A model generated the notes under the pieces. The model had not been told where the DNA came from. It did not search any database and saw only the letters and a program-made list of their open reading frames with translations. From NCBI GenBank assembly GCA_029550925.1, contig JAKPGL010000130.1, positions 1-64,000 on the forward strand: a DNA stretch of 64,000 nucleotides, read 5' to 3'. Below are positions 20,180 to 27,742 of the stretch, in pieces (position 1 is the first letter of the stretch; every line of letters starts with the position of its first letter). Source of the DNA: Planctomycetota bacterium. Its GTDB lineage: Bacteria > Planctomycetota > Planctomycetia > Pirellulales > Thermoguttaceae. The translations under genes were made by a program, and so were the position numbers.

Positions 20180-21241
20180 ATGTCCGATTCTCCGCGGTGG
20201 GAGCAAAGTCCCTTTATGAAATCGGCCCGAAGAGAGCCGACGCCTTGCACGCCGGTCTGGCTCATGCGCCAAGCGGGCCGGTATTTGCCGGAATATCGCT
20301 CTCTGCGGCGTCAAGTCCCTTTTTTGCAACTCTGTAAGACTCCCTCCTTATGTGCAGAGGTGATGGTCCGGACGGTCGAACGTCTGGGCGTGGACGCCGC
20401 GATCGTGTTTTCCGACCTTCTGGTGATCCTGGAGCCGATGGGGTTTCCGGTAGAATATACGGCGGGGGAAGGGCCGATCTTTCCGCATCCTATCTGCACA
20501 GCTCAGGATGTAGATCGTCTCCGAGAATTGGAGTCGGTGGCAGAATTGGAGTTTGTCTTGGAAGCGGTTCGGTTGACGCGATCGGCTTTGCCGGGGCATA
20601 TCCCCCTGATCGGTTTTGCCGGGGCGCCGTTTACCTTGGCCAGTTATCTCATCGAAGGCCAAGGGAGAAGCAATTTTCATCGGACAAAATGGCTGATGTA
20701 TTCCGACCCCGGCGCCTGGCAAGCGCTGATGGATCGGCTGGCCCGAGCGGTCGGACGATTCTTGAACGCCCAAATCCAAGCCGGTGCTCAGGCCGTCCAA
20801 CTGTTCGACACCTGGGCCGGTTGTCTGGGGCCGGAAGATTACCGTCGGTATGTGCTCCCCTTTAGCCGGGCGGCAATCCAGGCGGTTGATCCCGCCGCAC
20901 CGCTCATCCATTTTACCACTGGCAATCCTGCTCTTCTGCCTTTGGTCCGAGAAGCGGGCGGACAGGTGATCGGGGTGGATTGGCGGGTTCGGCTCGACCA
21001 GTCCTGGCGTCAAATCGGCTATGATCGCGCCATCCAGGGAAATCTCGACCCGGCCGTGCTGCTCACGAATCCCGATCTCATCCGACGCCGCGTCCAGGAG
21101 ATTCTCCAACAAGCGGGCAATCGGCCAGGACACATTTTCAATCTCGGCCACGGCGTACTGCCGGAAACTCCGGTAGAAAATGTCCTGGCTTTGGTGGATG
21201 CAGTCCATCAGCTCAGCGCCCGTTCCTCCAGCCCCATTTAA
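20180..21241 (+). CDS. hemE: Uroporphyrinogen decarboxylase
   Basis: PVWLMRQAGRYLPEYR, GFAGAPFTLASYLIEG, FDTWAG, NLGHGVLPETP. Confidence 0.97.
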   Translation: MSDSPRWEQSPFMKSARREPTPCTPVWLMRQAGRYLPEYRSLRRQVPFLQLCKTPSLCAEVMVRTVERLGVDAAIVFSDLLVILEPMGFPVEYTAGEGPIFPHPICTAQDVDRLRELESVAELEFVLEAVRLTRSALPGHIPLIGFAGAPFTLASYLIEGQGRSNFHRTKWLMYSDPGAWQALMDRLARAVGRFLNAQIQAGAQAVQLFDTWAGCLGPEDYRRYVLPFSRAAIQAVDPAAPLIHFTTGNPALLPLVREAGGQVIGVDWRVRLDQSWRQIGYDRAIQGNLDPAVLLTNPDLIRRRVQEILQQAGNRPGHIFNLGHGVLPETPVENVLALVDAVHQLSARSSSPI

Positions 21242-21435
21242 CCGACGGGGGCACGGAACCGCGCCCGTAAGGAAACGGCTTTTGCCGACGGGGCGGTTGC
21301 AGCACCCGCAAGGGCGAGGGGCGTGTACTGGAGAAGGCGAGGATCGGAAGTCGGGTGAAGACGCAGCGCCGACTCGTGTAGAGGCCGATGCCACTCTATG
21401 GACAGGGCAGGGGAGGGCAGGGGGGGGAGGGAGCG

Positions 21436-21535
21436 TTTACCGCACTCGGCAGCGGAAGCGGATGACGCCGGAGTGGAGGGCGTCGCCTATTGTGAGGGCT
21501 TTTACCGCACTCGGCAGCGGAAGCGGATGACGCCG
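21436..21535. repeat. 35-bp direct repeat duplicating the 3' end of the DUF11 gene
   Basis: TTTACCGCACTCGGCAGCGGAAGCGGATGACGCCG at 21436-21470 and 21501-21535. Confidence 0.95.
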
Positions 21536-22749
21536 CCTTCGCCGGGTTTGAGCGGTTGGGCCAGTTCCCATCGCAACAGTTGCGAACCCGCCTCGTTCGG
21601 TTGGGCCGTAAACTGGGCCTTCAGACTGCACTGGGCGCTATCGGCGACGTACTCCAGCCGACCGGAGAGATTGTCCAAAATGGTTACGTTGCCGATCGGC
21701 TGGTTGCCGACATTGTCGAACCGCAGGGTGAAATCCACCACATCGCCCGGTTCGGCGTACGCGGTGGAAGCGACTTTCACCAGCCGAAGTTGCGGATTGG
21801 CCGGCGGCGAGTGGACCACATAGAGCTGCACCAGGGCGTCGGTGTCGGCGACGGCGGCGGCCCGCTGTTCGTCCAGGATGACGGCCAAGGTCTCGTCTTT
21901 GTTCCAAACGACGGCGGCCTCCACCTGGCGGGCCAGTTTCAGTCTTTCTGCCTGGTCCATCCGTCCCCAGCGGATGATTTGGAAGTCTTCGTACGGTAGG
22001 AAGCGATCTTGGAAACTTTGCGGCCCAAGGGCCGAGGAGACCACATCGCGGGTCAATCGGCTCAAATACTGTCCAGGCAAGTCTTGGCCTACATAACGAC
22101 CGGCCCCCAAATGTTGTTTATGGGAATAGGCCCCGGTGCGAATTTCCTGTTGGTTCAGTTTTGTGGGTTGATACACGTTGGCCCAGCCGTCGCGGCCTTC
22201 GTTGGCCAGTAAGTTCGAGACCTGTCGGACGGCGCCGAAGCGTGGGCTGTAAAGATGGACCCGATTCGACGGCTCAACCCGTTTGCGTCCGTCCACGGTG
22301 TCATAAAGAGCGATGGTATCTTCGATTTCCAGGCCGCGTACTTCGCCATCGGCTGCCGCCTCAGACGGCAGGCCCGCATCGCCGCCGTCCCGGAGGTATT
22401 CGTCGTCAGGCCAAGGCTGGGTAAATCCAGGCGGCGTCCAGGGGCCGTAGGCCACAAGCGGGGCAGGGGCGGGCACCCATTGGCCGCTCGCTGGGTCTTG
22501 AACTACCCCCCAAGGCATGGCGGCGGCGGTCTGCGAGGCGGTAGGCTGCCCAAATGCCTCCGGCGGCAGGGTAGGGGAGGGGGCAGGACAGGAAGAAACC
22601 GAACCGCCCGGCGGTCCCCCCCGACAGGAACATAACACCATCAGTGTGAATACGATTCCTATCTGAACGCCGCCGATCCAAGCCGAGGCGGCCAGACCTT
22701 TCGCTTTCCTCGGACCAACAGACTCCCCGTACAGCGGAAGGGGTTTCAT
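21502..22749 (-). CDS. DUF11-domain secreted protein
   Basis: LRLVKVASTAYAEPGDVVDFTLRFDNVGNQPIGNVTILDNLSGRLEYV; ATGA overlap with upstream gene. Confidence 0.85.
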   Translation of the reverse strand: MKPLPLYGESVGPRKAKGLAASAWIGGVQIGIVFTLMVLCSCRGGPPGGSVSSCPAPSPTLPPEAFGQPTASQTAAAMPWGVVQDPASGQWVPAPAPLVAYGPWTPPGFTQPWPDDEYLRDGGDAGLPSEAAADGEVRGLEIEDTIALYDTVDGRKRVEPSNRVHLYSPRFGAVRQVSNLLANEGRDGWANVYQPTKLNQQEIRTGAYSHKQHLGAGRYVGQDLPGQYLSRLTRDVVSSALGPQSFQDRFLPYEDFQIIRWGRMDQAERLKLARQVEAAVVWNKDETLAVILDEQRAAAVADTDALVQLYVVHSPPANPQLRLVKVASTAYAEPGDVVDFTLRFDNVGNQPIGNVTILDNLSGRLEYVADSAQCSLKAQFTAQPNEAGSQLLRWELAQPLKPGEGGVIRFRCRVR

Positions 22750-23675
22750 GGGCCGGCCTCCTTGGGCAAGGCGGAACCCCGCCGCGGCGGTTGAAGGATT
22801 TTCATCCGGGGGGGGTATTTTTCATACGGCGTGGGCGGCCCCATGAATTCCGGTTCCGGTCGTTCTGGGTCCAGAGGAACTCGGCCTCCGATGCGGAGGA
22901 TGGCGACGGGTCGGCCTAACTGGTCGGCCACGGCCAAAGGGTCCCGGCCTGGGCCGACTTCAAACCAATTCTCTCCGCCTGCCGCCTCTGCCGAAACGGG
23001 CAAGGCCCGTCCCGGGTCTTCCACGTAAATCACCCGGGTAACCAGCTTGCCGTCCAAGGCCAGCTCCAAGTCTTCCTGATGGAGTTGGATGGGGATGGCA
23101 AACCGGGCTTCCTGTCCCATCGGAGCATAGAGCCGATCGATCACTTCAATGGTTGGATACAGTTCTTCGCCCGGATGCCGGGGGATGTTGGCGAGCCGAA
23201 GCCGATATACCGGCCCGATGAGCAGCCCAACCCGAATGGGAGCGGGTTGGAGAGGAGCGAATTGCGTCCCCTCGGCCAAAGCGACCGATGCGCCCATCGG
23301 GGCCTTGATTTCCACGGGCTGAAAATAGCCGAGGACTGGGCCGCCGCGGGGCAGGCGAGCCGCCGCTATCTGGCCGGGGGCCAAAATCCCTTCATGCTGA
23401 TAATGGACCGGCGGTTGGTCGGCGGGGGTAGGTCGGCCCGCGGGAAGTGGACCCGCAGAAGGAAGTTGAGCCTGCACGTCGCTGGTTAGCAGGCAGACCC
23501 CCACCCAACCCAGAACGGCCAAAAGGCCCATATTTCGTAGTCCCACCACCGGGAATATCACGAGCGGCCTCCGGTTCGGCTTGGGAAGAGAGACAATGGT
23601 TTCATTCCTGAACGCCGGCTGGTTTTGCCTTCCCCACCTAGGGAGAATATCCATTCCTGCACCCATCCGGGACAA
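22746..23675 (-). CDS. Secreted protein, paralog of the upstream lipoprotein gene
   Basis: Shares RLRLANIPRHPGEELYPTIEVID...AIPIQLHQEDLELALDGKLVTRVIYVEDP with 23808-24911. Confidence 0.8.
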   Translation of the reverse strand: MSRMGAGMDILPRWGRQNQPAFRNETIVSLPKPNRRPLVIFPVVGLRNMGLLAVLGWVGVCLLTSDVQAQLPSAGPLPAGRPTPADQPPVHYQHEGILAPGQIAAARLPRGGPVLGYFQPVEIKAPMGASVALAEGTQFAPLQPAPIRVGLLIGPVYRLRLANIPRHPGEELYPTIEVIDRLYAPMGQEARFAIPIQLHQEDLELALDGKLVTRVIYVEDPGRALPVSAEAAGGENWFEVGPGRDPLAVADQLGRPVAILRIGGRVPLDPERPEPEFMGPPTPYEKYPPRMKILQPPRRGSALPKEAGP

Positions 23676-23807
23676 CGAAATTCTTTTTCCTTGTAGGCAA
23701 AAGGTGCAAGCCAGCCCCTGGACGGAAGGAAAACTTTAGTCCACATCATGGGAACCAGCAGGACGCCGTACCCCGGCGCCTGGATGGCCTACGGGCCTCC
23801 TCCGAAG

Positions 23808-24911
23808 TTATTCCTCAGCGGCGGGTGCGGGGGTCGGCGCCGACTCGCCCTCTTGAGGGCAAACGCCCGCGTCGTAACCGCCGTCCGGGCCGATCACCTG
23901 GCGTTTGATCCCATGAGGTTGTCGGTACAAGACCGGCGGGGCGCCATTCCGCTCCACAATCCAGGCATGGTTGGCCGGCCGAGGATATGAGAACCCAGGC
24001 TGCTGTTTCACGTCGATCCGCATTCGATGGGTCGGGTCGGGAATACGTTCTCGCGTATGGTTGACCATCGTGTGTTTATACAGGCCGGCCGGGCCTCCCA
24101 ACGGCACATGGGGCGGGCCGGGCAGACCAATCGGAGTGCCGACCATCGGCATTCCCCATTGCGGGGCGGAATAACCAGCCACATATCCAGGCAGATTTCC
24201 GTTGGGACACATAGGACCATAACCCATCGCCGGGAAGACCGCTGCGCCGTTGCCGCCCAGTTCCGTCGGCAACTGAAGGTCTTTATTGCCCAATCGGACA
24301 ATCGCCAGAATCGAACCGCGGTTATCCGCCTCGGTAATCGGATCCACCCCAGGGTCTAATCGGGTGCTCACTAAGGTCTCCACCCCGGCAACAGCCAATT
24401 CCTGGAACTCGGGATCGGGCAGGTAAATGACTTTCGTCACAAAGTTCCCGCTAAAAACCTGGTCGAAATCTTCTTCGGTGAATTGGATCGGAATGGCCGA
24501 GTGGGCCAGATACGCTGCGGTCCGAGGAATGGCATTGGCCACTTCCAAGGTAGGATAAAGTTCCGCTCCAGGCCGACCCGGAATGTTCGCCAGTTTCAAT
24601 TGATAGATGCCGCCTTGGGGGAAGTTATACCTTGCGGGGCAAACCAACGGTTCCGAATCGAACGCCAGCGGATGGCTTACCCCCCAAGTAACCTGCATCC
24701 CCTCCGGGCCAGCAAACAGGATTTGGGAGGCCAGCGGCGGTACCGGCTGGGCAGGCTGGAACGCCATCACCCCTGGTCCGGGGCCATCCACTCCTGGTCC
24801 GGGATGGGCCAACACAGGAGCTGGGGGTAGATTCCCAGCCAAAGGCCCTTTGCAACCTACCAGACCGATCAGCACAATCCCTAGCACAACAACAGGAAAC
24901 GTCTTTTTCAT
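23808..24911 (-). CDS. Lipoprotein, paralog of 22746-23675
   Basis: Lipobox LIGLVGC; QLKLANIPGRPGAELYPTLEVAN...AIPIQFTEEDFDQVFSGNFVTKVIYLPDP. Confidence 0.82.
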   Translation of the reverse strand: MKKTFPVVVLGIVLIGLVGCKGPLAGNLPPAPVLAHPGPGVDGPGPGVMAFQPAQPVPPLASQILFAGPEGMQVTWGVSHPLAFDSEPLVCPARYNFPQGGIYQLKLANIPGRPGAELYPTLEVANAIPRTAAYLAHSAIPIQFTEEDFDQVFSGNFVTKVIYLPDPEFQELAVAGVETLVSTRLDPGVDPITEADNRGSILAIVRLGNKDLQLPTELGGNGAAVFPAMGYGPMCPNGNLPGYVAGYSAPQWGMPMVGTPIGLPGPPHVPLGGPAGLYKHTMVNHTRERIPDPTHRMRIDVKQQPGFSYPRPANHAWIVERNGAPPVLYRQPHGIKRQVIGPDGGYDAGVCPQEGESAPTPAPAAEE

Positions 24912-25270
24912 GGTGTCCCCCCTGCCTAGCGAGTCCTTCTGGCGGCATCCGGCCGCCTTCAGGCAGATGCCAGTTCTAGTGAGTCCAAGTTACCAAAGTT
25001 ACCTAAGTTCTCCGTCTTGAATATTCGGCCGGTGCGGGACAAAAGCCGACCAGCCTTCCCTCGGAAAGATATTGCCCAGGCGGAAAGATTCCCATCGCCT
25101 TTCGGCCTGCTATGTCGTAAAATCTTCCGACGACACCCAATCGGGCAATTTCTTTCCGTGTTCCTCAGGAGGGGGCAGACGCATAGGCGCCTGGTAAAAC
25201 TCTCCCTCTGAGAGCTATTGTTCGGTTTGGAAAAACAGGTTTCTTTGGTAAATCCGGAAGAACCCCCAAA

Positions 25271-26323
25271 ATGTCCCTAACACGACAGCCAACAAGGTGG
25301 TTCTGGATTGTTCTATTAGGGGGGATCGGGGTGGGATTCCTACTCCGACACCCCACGGGAGAATTACCCCACCTATTGGCTTATCAACAGGACGCTTCCC
25401 CAAAGGGTTACCAACCCCCCCTTAAGGACGAACAAAAAAAACCAGAGGAACTGGATGCCCAAAACCTGCTCGTCCAGGCCATTGTTACCCTAGAGAGCCG
25501 ACTCTGGGTGGCAGGAAAGATCCGTTACTATTTTGAGATGTTTAATGATGTATCCGTAGAAGGCAAAGGGACCTATCTTGCCCACCTGAGCGAGTCTGGC
25601 CAATGCTTCCGCTGGGAATTGATTTTGCCTCTGGCGGACCAAAACCTCAGATGGTGGGAAGTTTTTGATGGGCAAACCTTGTGGACATATCAAGCTCAGT
25701 CCCAAGACCAGAACCAACAACAAGAAACCCTTTCCAAGGTAGATGTCCTCCAAGTAGCCCAACATCTTAAAAAACAGGGCAATCTGCCGAAAATAGGAGA
25801 AATAGACAATTGGCCTGGTCTGGGCGGACTGCCACGCCTGCTCCGCTCCTTACAGGCCAACTTCCAATTCACCCTCCTCGAAACCACCTCGCTCCGGATC
25901 ACCGACGGGCAAAAAAGCCGGAATCTGCCCGTTTGGCGTCTGCTCGGCGTCTGGAAACCCGAGCGGTTGGCCGAACTCCTGCCGGACCAGGCCGACCGAA
26001 TCCACCAGGGACTGCCGGTCCGGTGGGAAAATGTCCCCCAGAACATTCCCGAACATGTGCTCCTCTGTTTGGGTCAAGAGGACATGTTCCCGTATGAGAT
26101 TCACTACCGGCGGAAGCCCTCGGGCCGCTGGACCGCCTGGCTAGCGCAGTTCGCCTGGTTCCAACCGCAAGAGCAGACCCTGGCTAAACTGGAGTTTGTG
26201 GAACTGAGCCTCAATGTACCGTTGCCGGCCGAGGCGTTCACCTATCAGCCGCCGCCCCAGTTAGCTCCCTCCAACGCTACGCAAGAGTTTATCAGCGAAT
26301 TACAGAAAAAGATGAAAAAATAG
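25271..26323 (+). CDS. Hypothetical exported protein
   Basis: 350-aa ORF, N-terminal hydrophobic segment; 24-residue C-terminus PPPQLAPSNATQEFISELQKKMKK duplicated at 31283. Confidence 0.75.
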   Translation: MSLTRQPTRWFWIVLLGGIGVGFLLRHPTGELPHLLAYQQDASPKGYQPPLKDEQKKPEELDAQNLLVQAIVTLESRLWVAGKIRYYFEMFNDVSVEGKGTYLAHLSESGQCFRWELILPLADQNLRWWEVFDGQTLWTYQAQSQDQNQQQETLSKVDVLQVAQHLKKQGNLPKIGEIDNWPGLGGLPRLLRSLQANFQFTLLETTSLRITDGQKSRNLPVWRLLGVWKPERLAELLPDQADRIHQGLPVRWENVPQNIPEHVLLCLGQEDMFPYEIHYRRKPSGRWTAWLAQFAWFQPQEQTLAKLEFVELSLNVPLPAEAFTYQPPPQLAPSNATQEFISELQKKMKK

Positions 26324-26613
26324 TGGAACACTTTAGCCGAATGTAGTCCTTTCGTAACATTTCAGCCGTATGCAGTACCTTCTCATTCCCGCGCAAGTGG
26401 GAATCCGGTCAGTGAAACAGTCAACAACAGGATTGCCGCTTCAGGAACCATCTAAGGGTTTTCTACCTCAAATATGGATATTCTCCCCAAAATAGATGTC
26501 CTTTCATTCGGCTGAAATATCACGAGCCTTTTCGCAGAGTCTTTCGACCTCCGTGGGCGCTTAACGGATCTCTCCGATCAGAATCTGCACATCCAGTTTA
26601 CGCAGGGCTTCCA
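26246..26613. repeat. Left copy of ~370-bp direct repeat flanking cargo segment 1
   Basis: About 90% identical by eye to 31206-31576; covers the 3' end of the 350-aa gene, an intergenic MITE-like element and the 3' end of the DeoR gene. Confidence 0.92.
26354..26523. repeat. MITE-like element (copy inside left direct repeat)
   Basis: GTAACATTTCAGCCGTATGCAG...CATTCGGCTGAAATATCAC inverted ends. Confidence 0.7.
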
Positions 26614-27191
26614 TCCCATAATGCCCCTGGTCGGCCTTCTTCGTCGAACCCATCTCGGGAGAAGGTTTCCCATGCTCTTTGCGCTCTCTGCGGTAAGTAT
26701 TTCACCGCGGAGAACGCAGAGGGACGCAGAGAGTTTTGGTTTTGTTTATTTCTCGCTCCATTTTTCTTTCCTTCTCTGCGCTTCCTCCGCGATCTTTGCG
26801 CTTTCTGCGGTAAATGGATGATCGTCGCATCGACGATCATGCCGTCGTACACCCGAAGGCCGACCGGCTCCAAGCGGCGACAGACAATCTCCAAGATGCG
26901 TTTGCCCAACTCGTGCTCCTCCAACAAATGGCGGAACCGACAAATGGTGGTTTCATTCGGCGGCCTGTCCTGGCCAAGATCCAGCCCCAGAAACTCCCCC
27001 GCCGCATGACTGTCATGCATTTGGCCGTCTGTGGGTCGGACAGAGGGAACCAGATCAGCAGGAAGGAGAGTTTGAACATCCAGAGGAGCGGCTTCGTGGG
27101 TCGGCCCGGGCCGTTTTGTTTTGGGTAGTAAGGATCGACCAGGCGGATCAGCTCGGCCCAAGCCGTGTGCGGTTCGCTTGCAAAAACTCAT
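26598..27191 (-). pseudogene. IS5-family transposase remnant
   Basis: FLGLDLGQDRPPNETTICRFRHLLEEHELGKRILEIVCRRLEPVGLRVYDGMIVDATII; N-terminal portion in another frame (YYPKQNGPGRPTKPLLWMFKLSFLLIWFPLSDPQTA); reading frame interrupted by a GCAGAG-type repeat. Confidence 0.85.
26687..26817. repeat. Dispersed GCAGAGAACGCAGAGG-type repeat inserted in the transposase remnant
   Basis: TTTGCGCTCTCTGCGGTAA...TTACCGCAGAAAGCGCAAAG inverted ends with ACGCAGAGGGACGCAGAGAG core. Confidence 0.75.
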
Positions 27192-27215
27192 ACGAGCGGG
27201 TAGGTTTGCGGCGTT

Positions 27216-27323
27216 GTAACGTCGGCTGTTAGCCGGCGATTACTCAGGCTAGACAGCCTAAGTTACGTAACGCCCGCTGTCTAGCGGGCGAATTGACTCA
27301 GGCTAGACAGCCTAAGTTACGCA
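27216..27323. repeat. Mosaic palindromic repeat block
   Basis: CGTCGGCTGTTAGCCGGCG, CGCCCGCTGTCTAGCGGGCG and two copies of ACTCAGGCTAGACAGCCTAAGTTACG. Confidence 0.88.
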
Positions 27324-27500
27324 TTGTTCGAAGGACTTTCTAGGCATGGTTTACCCCTCTTTCCAGGGACGCCCCTCTGCATAATTCCTTTTCAAAAACT
27401 CCCTTAAGAAATCAATCTAAGTCTTGGTAGCCCAACAGGTTAGCAAAACTTTTCTTTTCTGAAAATTCCCCCTCGTACAATTTTTGGGAAATTTTGGGAA

Positions 27501-27652
27501 AATTTTTCTCCACCTGCTTGATAGCGCCAGGGAGGGGAGTGATTATACTATTCAAGATAGTGATGGGTGTTTTTTAGTCCTCATGGGCTTGGAAAGCTCC
27601 TTTAGCCTGTTTTCGAAGCCCACAAGGTAAAAACGGGAATTATTCAGAGATT
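27501..27652 (+). promoter_or_regulatory. Leader element copy A
   Basis: Shares TTTTTAGTCCTCrTGGGyTTGnAAGC...TTCGAAGCCCACAAGGTAAAAAC.GGAATT with 58708-58855; TGGGCTT/AAGCCCA stem. Confidence 0.7.
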
Positions 27653-27742
27653 CCCTATTATTATTGGAATGATCGTCGCAGCGGAGAGCGGACGATTTCG
27701 AGACCGCCCACACACGGATTACCAGCCATTGGGAGATTTGCG

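Noticed and set aside
27216-27323. Possible CRISPR array from repeated CTCAGGCTAGACAGCCTAAGTTACG.
   Set aside because: Only two copies, irregular spacing, mixed palindromic modules and no cas genes.
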